From positions 62,001-126,000 of the forward strand of contig CAJNYU010003618.1 in assembly GCA_905331475.1 (NCBI GenBank): DNA of 64,000 nt, written 5' to 3'. A program made the position numbers and the translations under genes. Source of the stretch: Rotaria socialis (taxonomy: Eukaryota; Rotifera; Eurotatoria; Philodinida; Philodinidae). This document shows positions 39,570 through 50,252 of this stretch, piece by piece. Within the stretch, counting starts at the first letter, position 1; the number at the start of each line of letters is the position of its first letter. The notes beneath the pieces are model-generated. The model had not been told where the DNA came from. It made no database searches and saw nothing but the letters and a program-made list of their open reading frames with translations.

Positions 39570-42468
39570 ATGGGTTTACTGACGCTTGGTCGTCCATTAA
39601 ATTGGGAAGAAACAAAAGAGTATGCATCACTTATCCGTGAACACGGTATCGAACAATTTATTCATATCCATAACAAACTCAAAGATCGTCGAAATGACTG
39701 TCTCAAATGGGGTGATGAAGTATGGAAAAGTAATGGAAAAAAGATCTCAATCGTAATATATTTCTTCTTAGGTTGAATTTCTTATGGTACATTTTGATCA
39801 TGAAAACAAAAGAGTACAACTTGCTCTTAGGTCTCATGAAATTTTATCTACTCTTATGAAACCTCAAGATCAAAATCCAGCGTAAGGATGATAACTCATA
39901 AAAATCAATTGTTTGCTAAGATATTATTTTTATATTTAGTGATTGTGTAACATTATGGCATCCAGAATATGCAGTAAGTAAAATAAACAAATGTAATCGA
40001 ATATTTAGTTTATTCATTTTTCACTAGGATTATATGATTGAGGCTACGCCCGGCAAACCCTATGGACATTTACCGGTACATTTCAATATGGTGGAAGCAA
40101 ATATGCGTTTACGGTAAATTTCAAATAAATTATTGAACAAAAAGAAAAGAAATAAATATTTTTCAGTCGACAACAAGGTCAACAATTACTTGGTAAAGAT
40201 GAATATGTACTTAGTACTTCCAACTTTCCAAGGTATGAAATTTACTCAAAAAATTAACAAATTTAATTTGAAAGCACTGTGTATATTTTTGATTATTTAG
40301 AAATGGATGTCCTGAATTTACTTGGCCTACTCATAAACCAACACCAAGTACATCAGCATCTGCTTCAATTTTTTTTCCTGATGAAGTCATTTTTCCGAAT
40401 CATCCACGTTTTAAGTAATATGATATAATGAATCAATGATTACTAATTATTTTATTTTCTTCAGAACATTAACACGAAATATTCGTCTGCGACGTCAATC
40501 TAATGTCGCTATTCATCTTCCTAGTACGTACAAGACTAAGAATTATTCTTTTTGAATTCTTATTATTATTACTACAGTTTTTATCGACAAAAATACTCCG
40601 CGACCATTTATTGAAGATTTATCAATATATGACCATGATGGTAATTCGCATGAATCAACTGCTATTGAAGATCATATTTACCTCGATGCCATGGGCTTAG
40701 GCATGGGTTGCTGTTGTTTACAAGTGACTTTTCAAGCTCAATCAATTGATGAAGCACGCTTTCTATACGATCAACTGACTCCATTGACTCCTATTATGGT
40801 ATATTGACCGTTACTATTTTGTAAAGTTATTTCCCTCTTCCTCTTATAAAGTTAGCACTGGGTGCATCATCACCGATATGGCGTGGTTATTTAGCTGATA
40901 TTGATTGTCGATGGAATGTATTATGTGCCATGGTAGATGATCGAACACCTGAGGAACGAGGCCTTGAAGTAAATAGATGGAATTTTTGTTCTCGAAATAA
41001 AATTAATTCTTTTATTTAGCCATTAAAAAATGAACGTTTTCGTTTACCAAAATCTCGTTATTCAAGTATTGATTGTTATATTTCACCAGACAGTGCCATT
41101 TATAACGATATTGAAGTTGTTCAAGATGCAGATGCCTTTCATAAACTTACTGAACATGGTAAAAGGCGATAGCTATATAAAATAATCTTTTGTTTTTTAT
41201 CTTCCTGATTTCAATTCTCTAAAGGTATTGATCATATATTGGCTCAACATATAGCACATTTATTTGTTCGCGATTCAGTAGCTTTATTTGAAGAACAGCT
41301 TCATCAAGATGATACACAAGATACTGATCATTTCGAAGTCAAATTTCTTTTTGTTTCTTTTGAATTTAATATAAAAACATATTTTTTATTTTTAGAACAT
41401 CAATTCCACTAATTGGCAATCGATGCGATTTAAACCACCACCAAGTAATAGTGATATTGGTTGGCGTGTAGAATTTCGACCCACAGAAGTAAATATCTAT
41501 ATTTTGAGTTCCTTTCTTTTTTTTTTCTCATCGTATTATTCTACTATATAGTTACAAATGACCGATTTTGAAAATGCTGCACTTGTAACATTCATTGTTT
41601 TATTGACACGTGCTATTATGACATATAATCTAAATCTACTTATTCCTATTTCGAATGTAAGATATTCAACGATAATGAATGACGAACGGTACCATCTACA
41701 TTTCTTAATAGGTTGACGAAAATATGCAATCGGCTCAACACCGTGATGCAGTTCTGCATCAAAGATTTCATTTTAGAAAATGTCTTTCAACTAGTAAATA
41801 TTTGTTGTTTTATTTTAGTGATATCTTCATTTTTTTTTGTTTTCATTCAGTGAAAACACCTGATACACCATGCATGGCATCTGTGCAACAGTCTGCTTTT
41901 CAAGAAAATGAATGTGAACATCGTCTTATGACCATAAATGAAATCATTAATGGATCAGTAAGTGCAATGTTTCAGTTAAGTTTTACATAATCGATCAATT
42001 GATTTTATTTTAAATTCTAGAATGAATTTGTTGGTCTATTGAAAATTATTCAGGATTATCTATCTAATATTGAAGTAGATGCTGATACGCGATGCACTAT
42101 TAATCAATATTTAAATTTAATAAGTAAACGAGCAGCTGGTATGTTGAACAAAACTTGTTGTAGTTGGTTTTTGCATTAAATCAAATATCTATTGATTTTA
42201 AGGTACATTAATGACGAATGCAGCATGGATGCGATATTTCGTTACAAATCATCCAGCGTATAAACATGACTCAGTTGTAAACGATGAAATCACTTATGAT
42301 CTATTATGGAAAATGAAAAGAATCTCAATTGATGAAGAAGAATGTCCGAAAGTATTGCCTCGCATGTCATCAAAAACAACACTTGATATTTCAGCCGCTG
42401 TTGAAAAAGAAAATAATGAACTAGAAGTAAAACGATCTTTAATGAATCAACATAATCATCACGAATGA
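39570..42468 (+). CDS. GCLC: glutamate-cysteine ligase catalytic subunit
   Basis: Seventeen exons join in frame to 659 residues (human about 637): 39570-39719, 39772-39881, 39940-39973, 40028-40113, 40167-40232, 40301-40414, 40465-40523, 40578-40798, 40852-40968, 41020-41158, 41225-41337, 41396-41488, 41552-41656, 41712-41793, 41851-41957, 42021-42138, 42203-42468. It starts [18 protein letters not shown] and has [70 protein letters not shown] and [24 protein letters not shown], all GCLC landmarks. It forms gamma-glutamylcysteine from Glu, Cys and ATP, the limiting step of glutathione synthesis. The last codons lie in a 23-bp tandem repeat. Confidence 0.95.
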
Positions 42469-42496
42469 ATCAACATAATCATCACGAATGAATCAA
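42442..42496. repeat. 23-bp tandem duplication across the GCLC stop codon
   Basis: The unit ATGAATCAACATAATCATCA plus CGA occurs twice (42442-42464, 42465-42487) and starts a third time. The first copy encodes MNQHNHHE and the stop; the second falls just after the stop in a different frame. Confidence 0.75.
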
Positions 42497-43174
42497 TTCA
42501 TTTACTTTTCTCTCTTCTATTAAATGTGTAGCCTTTCACACAAAGCTCGTTCTCGTGTTTGCGTTCAATTCATTTTTTTTTCATTTTTTTGCCGTTTCTA
42601 AGCATGCTATCATTGTTATTCGATATTTTATCTTATTTTATTCTTTTCAATATTTGTTATGTAAAATCAAGTTTTAGATAGTGAGCGAATCGCTTGAGTA
42701 AAATGCTATTTTTTTTTGAGTAGAGAGGAAATAATGTTTGAATTGGTGATGGGGGGTATATTGGATATTCTGATATTTTTACAAACAGAAGATGAAATAA
42801 TGATGAATAGGTTTTCTTTGGACAAGAAAAAAACCTACAATCAAGAATTTCATAGTATTCATTTTTTGAATAAAAAATTTCAGTTTTTTAAACGGTTTGC
42901 ATTTGATACTAGATTCTAAGCTCAAGAATAGTTTAAAATCCCTTTTTCTTGATATCAAGAACCCAATCGTAATTTCAGTAACCTTTTAGGTATTGTTATT
43001 TAGAATTTAAATTTTCAGAAAATTGAGTCAATATTTCCTGAAGTATGCAAGAAATAATTTTTGCGGTTTCGGAAGTTCTGCTTGATACACTGAAGTTTTT
43101 CGATGTTTTGAATTTTTTGCAGAGAGATACTAATAATAGATTGAAAAAACATTCATCAACAAATTTTTAGTAAG
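42497..43174. other. GCLC 3' flank
   Basis: AT-rich DNA after GCLC, without exons. The repeat island begins at 43175. Confidence 0.4.
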
Positions 43175-43306
43175 CCCCCTTGTGGCGGTACGGTCACTAC
43201 TGATTTTGTTAATATATAACTTATATTCTTTTCTATACAAGTATAATTAATCGTTTCTTTTTCTTGTACGCGCCAATATATAAAAATCAATGCATCTTAT
43301 ACTTAC
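43175..43306 (+). repeat. inverted repeat arm A
   Basis: Begins CCCCCTTGTGGCGGTACGGT and includes CTTGTACGCGCCAATATATA. Its reverse complement, about 90 percent identical by eye, lies at 46709-46836. The arms enclose 3.4 kb of other repeats. Confidence 0.75.
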
Positions 43307-43440
43307 TGTTTTTCCTTCTAAATCAGTTACACTATATATTCATCTTTGTCAACAAAATAGTAGAAAAAGATTCTATTGCCTTTTTCTTCTTCTATTCTCA
43401 ACTGTTCTTCAACATACTCAACGCTAGTTCTTTGAACTAT

Positions 43441-43608
43441 TGTTGAATAACTCTCGTTCGTTTCTCTATCTTGTCTTGTTCAATAAATCATTGGTATCCT
43501 TAGTCAAGTCATAATTCGTATCGTTTCTCCAATTGGCCATAGACAGTTATTGTGGCTCCTGGCATTTCTAATAGTTGCACATCAGTTGACATCACTGAGA
43601 GCGTAACA
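43441..43608 (+). mobile_element. LTR-like sequence (copy 1)
   Basis: Starts TGTTG and ends TAACA, contains CAATAAA at 43481-43487, and is followed two bases later by TGGCGATCAC (43611), the position and TGG start expected of a tRNA primer-binding site. Sequence 43488-43607 is repeated at 43662-43782. I infer a solo or truncated LTR; no gag/pol frame remains nearby. Confidence 0.5.
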
Positions 43609-43625
43609 AGTGGCGATCACACCAG

Positions 43626-43660
43626 TCCAGGTTGATCAAAACGGAATCGTTTACGGTCTG
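43626..43660. mobile_element. CCCAGG-family fragment E10
   Basis: TCCAGGTTGATCAAAACGG then CGTTTACGG, matching the left end of the CCGTAAAC-word elements. It is cut off by the N at 43661. Confidence 0.5.
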
Positions 43661-43661
43661 N

Positions 43662-43782
43662 TCATTGGTATCCTTAGTCAAGTCATAATTCTTATCGTTT
43701 CTCCAATTGGCCATAAACAGTTATTGTGGCTCCTGGTATTTCTAATAGTTGCACATCAGTCGACATCACTGAGAGCGTAACA
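43662..43782 (+). mobile_element. LTR-like sequence (copy 2, 3' part)
   Basis: Nearly identical to 43488-43607, ending in the same GAGAGCGTAACA. It begins immediately after the N at 43661, so its 5' part is missing from the assembly. Confidence 0.55.
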
Positions 43783-43905
43783 CCCCTCCTCCTCCCTCCA
43801 AAACCTAGAATTCTAGTATTCATATATTGGCATGTACTTGCATGTACTCGGTTGTACCGCCCGGTACATGAATTCTAGAACTCCAGATTTTTGGGAGGAA
43901 GACAG

Positions 43906-44020
43906 GGTAGTGCAACCGAATACATGTGAGTACAAGTGTATCCTCGGTGTCACTAGCGGAGCTTTCAGTCTCTATATAAATTGTCCAGCACAAGTTGTAC
44001 CGGTACTTGCGCAGTCCTCA
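43906..44020 (+). repeat. direct repeat B, first copy
   Basis: GTCACTAGCGGAGCTTTCAG and flanking sequence to TACTTGCGCAG recur in the same orientation at 46833-46945. Just upstream (43845-43870) a short inverted copy of its left end (ACTCGGTTGTACCGCCC) is present. Confidence 0.65.
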
Positions 44021-44293
44021 CCTTATACTACATGAACCTACCCATTATTTTAATTTTTTTGTTGTTAATTTATATGTCTCAGACATGCAGAGGAGATGAC
44101 AACAGATAAGCAAGAGAAAAGAGAAAATCGCTGTTTGTCTTCTGTAACGATAAATACGGGACTCTATTTGGGTAGATATGTTAATGACCACCTGAATAGA
44201 GGTGGATTAGCTTACCGCCACTCTCGGCAATAATGTTTATTGGCTTCTTCACATATCCAGAGTGTAACCACTTCGTACGTAACACACGTATAT

Positions 44294-44517
44294 GTTAGCG
44301 GTCAATGTTGGACTACGTCCAATTTAGATTTGCCTAGATCAATGTTAGTTTGATGGAAGCTATTTATGAAGAAGCATTTCTCAACATATAAGTTGATTAG
44401 CTCTAATTTTTGGGCTACAAAGAGACTTGAATGACATGTTGAAAGTTTGAGGAGAACTCATTCTGATAATATTTCTCTGTTCGAGTTATGATCGTTTGTA
44501 AAACTTCGGGTTTTCGC
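44294..44517 (+). repeat. inverted repeat arm C
   Basis: Begins GTTAGCGGTCAATGTTGGAC; pairs with 46160-46404 in reverse orientation (shared blocks GATGGAAGCTATTTATGAAG and CAAAGAGACTTGAATGACAT). Ends resemble the GTTAGCGTCCAA family seen at 33754-34131, so C to C' may be a 2.1-kb element with long TIRs. Confidence 0.7.
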
Positions 44518-44611
44518 GAAAGGTTATAAAAAAAACAATGAACTACCTACAGAATTATGTTTTTCTATTTTTTAAAATACCAATCAGACTTTCAGTTTTT
44601 ATGTCTATGTC

Positions 44612-44712
44612 TAGGGGTGACACTTTAACTTTACTTTAAAAATTAAAGTTTAAAGTTGACTTTGAACTTAACGCACTTTTTTTTAAAGGTTAAAGTTAAA
44701 GTGCCACCCCTA
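44612..44712. mobile_element. short hAT-type MITE
   Basis: Ends TAGGGGTGACACTTTAACTT and AAGTTAAAGTGCCACCCCTA make an almost perfect inverted repeat of 101 bp. It is flanked by TCTATGTC and TCTATGCT, an 8-bp target duplication with two changes, as hAT elements produce. Confidence 0.7.
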
Positions 44713-45105
44713 TCTATGCTTATCCGAGGACTTAAAGTGAAAAGAGCGGAAGCACGCATGATAGTGAGAGTGATGATAAATGAAAAAGTTCATTATTTGC
44801 AATTAGGACTTTTTGATTCGATTTTGAATGTATTATGCTCTACCAAAAGATATATTCTGTGATTTGTATAAACTCAATAGATCTAGACAGAAGGTCTGAT
44901 AATTCCTTAGTTTTCCAATTCCAATAAGTATACTCTTTTTTCAATAAATAATGAAAAAAGCTAGTATGTTAATAGTTGGGAGAGCCAAAGGAGAGAAAAT
45001 ATTCATTAACTCGGAGCATAAGTATTTATTCTAATGGAAGGTTATCAATAATCTGGTAAATATGGGATTCGGATCTATAAAATATTTCTGGGTTCATGAT
45101 ACTTC

Positions 45106-46121
45106 CAGGGGTGCCACCTTATCAGGTCAGAAAAGCGGAAAGTTTGATCAAAAAGAGCGGAAAATAACGGAAAATAGCGGAAACAAAAACAGAAAAAACG
45201 GAAAGCTGCTTTTTGCTGACCTTTCACATTTCCAAGAGTTTAAGTAACCTTGTTTTATTGCTCATAGTACTACTTTGTTCGCAGTTCCACAACATAATAG
45301 ACAACTCATAAAAAATATCAGGGCGTACCTGGCCTGAAACTCCAAGAAGAAAAGATAAACGATTTCCGGTCCAAAAATAAATATATTTTTTCTGTCAATT
45401 CTTTTTCTACTCATCTTTTCTAAAAGTGCCATACAAGAAAAATGTTTGTATCGTCCCAAAAATGTTCGTTTTGTGATAGTGAAATGGCCGTATTGCGACT
45501 GTCAGTTCACTATTTTTCGCAGAGAATATACCACCGAAGGCCGCTCTTTTTTGGCACAGCACTTTAAAAGTTTATACGAAAAGATGTAATCGAAAAAACT
45601 GAAACTCATTTTTCAGAGTAATAGAACAAAAAATATATATTCCTTTCCACATATAGCCGCCGAATGCGACTCCTTTTTGGTACAAATTAAAACACTGGCC
45701 AGAAAAACGTACAATCTAAAAAATAAAGCTCGCTTTTTACAAGTATAACAGGATAATGTTGTTCTTTACATTCAGCTGTCGAATGTGGCTATGCTTTCAT
45801 CTATTATATTAACAAATGAATAAAAACTTGAAAGAAATTTTCTTTTCTTCACTGGCATTTCAAATCCAGGTGAATGTATTTCATAGTGGAGGCCAAAATG
45901 AACACGAAATGTGTTTCACTAGAAAAATTTATTGGAAAATCAATCATGTGAAGCGAAAATTTTTCAATAATTGTATAGAATTATACGTTTGAAAATTATT
46001 TTCCAAGAAATTTTCGTCTAACATCACGTTATCTAGTTTCTTGCATGGTTAAGTTTTCAATTAAAAAACGAAAGTCTGTTATATGAAAAAGCGGAAAAAA
46101 GCAGAAGAGGTGGCAACCCTG
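45106..46121. mobile_element. 1-kb hAT-type non-autonomous element
   Basis: TIRs CAGGGGTGCCACCTTATC and AGAGGTGGCAACCCTG, flanked by the 8-bp target duplication GATACTTC / GATACATC. The interior is non-coding, with GCGGAAAA-rich ends. It is inserted between arms C and C'. Confidence 0.75.
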
Positions 46122-46159
46122 GATACATCATTCAAATGTTTTTTTTTAATACTTTCCTG

Positions 46160-46404
46160 AAACTTCGAAGTTTTCCAAACGATCATAACTCGAACAGAGA
46201 CATATTATCAGAAGGAGTTCCCCTCAAACTTTCAACATGTCATTCAAGTCTCTTTGTAGCCCAAAAATTAGAGCTAATCAGCTTATATGTTGAGAAATGC
46301 TTCTTCATAAATAGCTTCCATCAAACTAACATTGGCCAAGGCAAATTTGAGATTCGACTAGGCGAATCCGAGATTGCACGTACTAACTTTTCAGTCTGAC
46401 ATTG
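46160..46404 (-). repeat. inverted repeat arm C'
   Basis: Reverse-complement partner of 44294-44517. It ends close to the start of the 297-bp duplicated segment at 46411. Confidence 0.7.
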
Positions 46405-46410
46405 GACTAT

Positions 46411-46707
46411 AGACTGAAGAATAGACGTTTTCGTGTAATACGCAACATTATAACGGAATTCAATTTCTTATCACATATTCTAGCGTCAAGAGTTTCCTTG
46501 TTTCCCAATAAATCAAATATCAGATCGATAGTTTTATTTCCACCTACTTATGTTGTATACGACCACTTCATAAGACATATGGTTAAAAAGTCAAAGACCA
46601 TCCTATATATGTAGCAAATGATATTATAGTTTGAATCCGACAAAAACCGTATCATAGTATTCTAGAAAGTGAGAGTTCTATTTAGGATTTCATAAAGTGA
46701 AAATAAG
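46411..46707 (+). repeat. dispersed duplication, copy 1
   Basis: Begins AGACTGAAGAATAGACGTTT and ends CATAAAGTGAAAATAAG at the N at 46708. About 97 percent identical by eye to 55859-56156 in the same orientation. An open frame (LKNRRFRVI...) is shared; no family recognised. Confidence 0.8.
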
Positions 46708-46708
46708 N

Positions 46709-46836
46709 TAAGTATATGATACATTGATTTTTTATATATTGGCGCGTACAAGAAAAAGAAACGATTAATTATACTCATATAGAAAAGAATAGATATATTA
46801 ATAAAATCAGTAGTGACCGTACCGTCACAAGGGGGT
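46709..46836 (-). repeat. inverted repeat arm A'
   Basis: Reverse complement of 43175-43306; it starts directly after the N at 46708 and ends at GTCACAAGGGGG. Confidence 0.75.
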
Positions 46837-46945
46837 AGTACAACCGAATACAACCGAGTATGAGTGTATCCTCTGTGTCACTAGCGGAGCTTTCAGTTTC
46901 TACATACATTGCCCAGTACAAGTTGTACCTGTACTTGCGCAGCTA
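46837..46945 (+). repeat. direct repeat B, second copy
   Basis: Same orientation as 43906-44020, sharing GTCACTAGCGGAGCTTTCAG and TACTTGCGCAG. It sits immediately outside arm A'. Confidence 0.65.
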
Positions 46946-47013
46946 TGTATAAGATATTAAAGAATGATAAAGAAAAATGAATGTACTCAGGTCAAACAAA
47001 CACAGTCGTAAAC

Positions 47014-47315
47014 CAGGGGCGGCAGAGCATCATTAAGCTAGGTGAGGCTCATAATATTTTTTTAGTACCATGGAATTTTATGAAAGCATCAAGCAGAAAC
47101 TAAGTCTTCTTTTTCTTGAACTGCAGTAAAAAATAAAAATAGTCAGCATAAAAGAAGATGATCGGAAAATACCAAAAATACTTTTCTTTGCTCCTGCTTT
47201 GATGCAAGAATAAAAATAACAATATTGGGTACAAAAGCAAGTGAAGCTGAGCCTCATCTTGTGAAATCTATGCAAGGATCAAGCCTCATAGATCTTAGTG
47301 GCTCCGCCGCCGCTG
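47014..47315. mobile_element. hAT-type MITE inside E8
   Basis: TIRs CAGGGGCGGCAGAGC and GGCTCCGCCGCCGCTG; perfect 8-bp target duplication TCGTAAAC at 47006-47013 and 47316-47323. No transposase frame. Confidence 0.85.
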
Positions 47316-48221
47316 TCGTAAACGACCGTATACGGAGAAATACGGCAAAATAGAGTCAGATAGAGTAAATGTAGAGAAAATTCTTTTCAGTCGATCAGTG
47401 AAAAGATTTTCGGAAAGTATGGACCGAAAAGTTAGTGGTGATAAATCTGCTGAGAGTCCCAACAGAATTATATATTTACCCCATTTGAGGCAAATGTGTA
47501 ATCTTGCTGGCGTTAGCGGGGTAAATGTACAATCGCTACTATGTTTTGCTTGGTTAGTAAAATAAAATTTTAAACCGATCTGATTGATTTTTTAAGAATT
47601 TTTTTTTAAGAATGGATACGTTAATGTTTTAGCTAAAACATGAAACTATTTCAAACATTCATATAGTCAATATAAAGTTTTAACAAGTTTTTTAAGATAC
47701 TAAAATCAAAAATTTTCTATACATTTACCTCATGCGGGGTAAATGTATAATTGCGCAGAAGCAAGTGGGGTAAATATGAAATCGCAGCTAAATTTACTGT
47801 TACTAGTTAACTTTTTTCAAAGAAAATATAATTTCAAGGATATTTAATGACAAAAAATGTTTCCCCTAAAATATTGTTCATGTCTAATTTATTTCTTTTC
47901 TCATTTTTCATCATCGCGAATGCATTTCTTACAAATTAATGTACATTGATAACAATAAAAGTAGTCAGCTGCTGATAGTTATTGTCAACAGACTATAATT
48001 TTCAGGCAGAAAAGTGAATGATGATTCTTGGCGAGAGAAAAATAACAATCAAACTGATATGATAGCTATATAGCTAGATGGTCTATCGAATAATTCAAAA
48101 TTCAGTGCAATACTAATTCAGTAATAGTTCGTTCACTGTTTTCAACAAGTATGCCTCGAACATATACAAAAAAATCAAGCCAAATTATTTAAAGGCTAAT
48201 ATCAATCGTGCTTTATGCCTA

Positions 48222-48567
48222 CCCAGGAGAATGAATCCTAGCCTAGGATCCGATGAGTTCCGATCGGTTCCTATTGGAATCCGACGAAACTCTTCGGAAG
48301 GCGCAAGGAAACTATCGGATTATCATCGGATTCCTGGTTCCGGAATCGATATCGGATCCTAATATCGGAAACTAATAAAATCCGACAGTAACCGTCAATC
48401 GGGACCGGAATGCTTCGGATTTCATTGGTTCCAACAATCGGATATCATTGGAAATACGACTGTCGGATCCGACATTGATTCCTCAACCAGGAATCCAATG
48501 GGATTTCGTCGGATGGTAGGACCCCATAGAATCCGATGGGATTCGGTATCGGATTGATTCACCTGGG
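48222..48567. mobile_element. CCCAGG-family TIR element E7 (ATCCGA word) inside transposase
   Basis: Ends CCCAGGAGAATGAATCC and GGATTGATTCACCTGGG, flanked by TA at 48220-48221 and 48568-48569. The interior is saturated with CGGAT/ATCCG and GGAATC words. Reading GCTTTATGCC-TA-ATTAAAGAG across the insertion leaves the transposase frame continuous, which establishes a TA target duplication. Confidence 0.9.
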
Positions 48568-50063
48568 TAATTAAAGAGAAAAAGTTCACTGCTATTGAGG
48601 CTGGTCGTCAATATAATATTCCTGTTGCTAATTTATACAGTCGGCTTTCAGGGAAACGTGGTAGTGATGCTCGTGGCCGCCTCCCTATTTCATTATATGA
48701 CGAAGAAGAATTCTTGGTTTATGTCATTGAATTATTTCAAGAATGGCAACAGCGACTTACTCGAAATGTGTAATTACTATGGCTGGAACATGCATGATAG
48801 AACTTGCAAAAAAAGTATTGCCTGATGTTCGTCTTATTGAATGGTTTAACTCCTTTATATCAAGATGGGGGGACAGATTGAAAATTGTTACTTCAATGAA
48901 ACTTGAACGTATTAGATCTCAATCATGCACCAAGGAAGTGATCAGTAAGTATTCTTTTTTTAAAATTTTTAATGAAGGCTAAAATTCTTGAACATAGTTG
49001 AACACTCTTTCGAAACAAGTTAATTACGCTTATTATTCAAGGAACAATCAATTTCTTTATTTAGTTAAATGTTTCGAACGTCTACATGTTGTTTTGAGCA
49101 AGCTTAAATTGCTAGATAAGCCTGCATCGATCTAGAATGTCGATGGGAGCGAATTTCTTGATGATCCTTTTCGTCACCAGGTTATAGTTAAACGTTCAAT
49201 GCGATATGCTAGCTCGTCTCAAATGGTAGTGGAACATCGATGACCACTGTACTACTCTGTACATCAACTGCCAGCAGATAACCAATTAGAAACTTCCTCG
49301 TGTACTTCATTGTATTAAGTACGAAATTCTTAGGTGTCTGCCTCCTTATATTATTTACAAAGCTGCACAACTTTATGACAATTGGTGTCCGAAAAATGGC
49401 TACCCAGGTGCACGTTATAATGTGAGCACAAACGGGTGAACTGCTGGTGACACATTCAATGACTGATTCTTGCATCATTTTGTACCAAATGTAAAACACG
49501 GAAAACGACCAATTCTTTTGATAATGGACGGTTATAAATCTCATACTTCAACGAAAATCATTAAGATAGCTCTGGATCACAATGTTCATATTGAATGCTT
49601 ACCACCTCACTCAGCTACACTGTTGCAACCTTTGAATGTTGTAACACTATCAACAGTAAAAACAGCATGGAGGCAGCTGCTGAAAACATCCAACCAAAAA
49701 ACAAATTCAAAGCCCATTGATAAACCACAATTTTTTTATTAGTAAGTTCTAGCATTATCATGCTGCAAGCGTTTATCTATATCTTAAGATTGCTGAACTG
49801 TTCAAAAACTCTATATTGCCAAGTGATTGTGTTTCTGGTTTTCTTTAATCCGGAATTTATCCATACGATTCTTGAGTTATCTCAAAAGAAAAGTTATTAG
49901 AACCATCAACAGTAATTACAAGCTCCTCACATCAACCTGTTGCCTGTTCGAATTCCATTGATAAATCGTTTTCAAATTATAATGATTTAACATTGAAAGC
50001 GTACCCATCGACAACAAGACCATCTTCATGTCCAAAGATTTCATTAACTGGCATGTGCATACA

Positions 50064-50252
50064 AGGGCCACGGAAGCGGGGTGGGTGGGGGAAGTGTGAC
50101 CCCTCCTCACCAATAATTGAAAATTTTCAATTTTTTCCGTCAACAAGGGTAAATTTTCTGTACTTTTTCGCTTTTTTTGCTAAACTTTGTTGAAAATACC
50201 TTTTACATCCCTCCCCTCAATCTTAGCTCCTTCGCGCGGCTCCTATATACAT
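50064..50252. mobile_element. possible small hAT-like insertion inside the transposon
   Basis: AGGGCCACGGAAGCGGG at the left and CTCCTTCGCGCGGCTCCT at the right form a weak inverted pair with pyrimidine-rich interior. It separates the DDE part from the C-terminal part of the transposase. Boundaries and target duplication are not convincing. Confidence 0.3.

Noticed and set aside
49402..49412. ACCCAGGTGCA, resembling a CCCAGG-family terminus
   Set aside because: It lies in the transposase coding frame at the conserved Y-P-G-x-R-Y-N-V-S position, with no partner end or change of word content.
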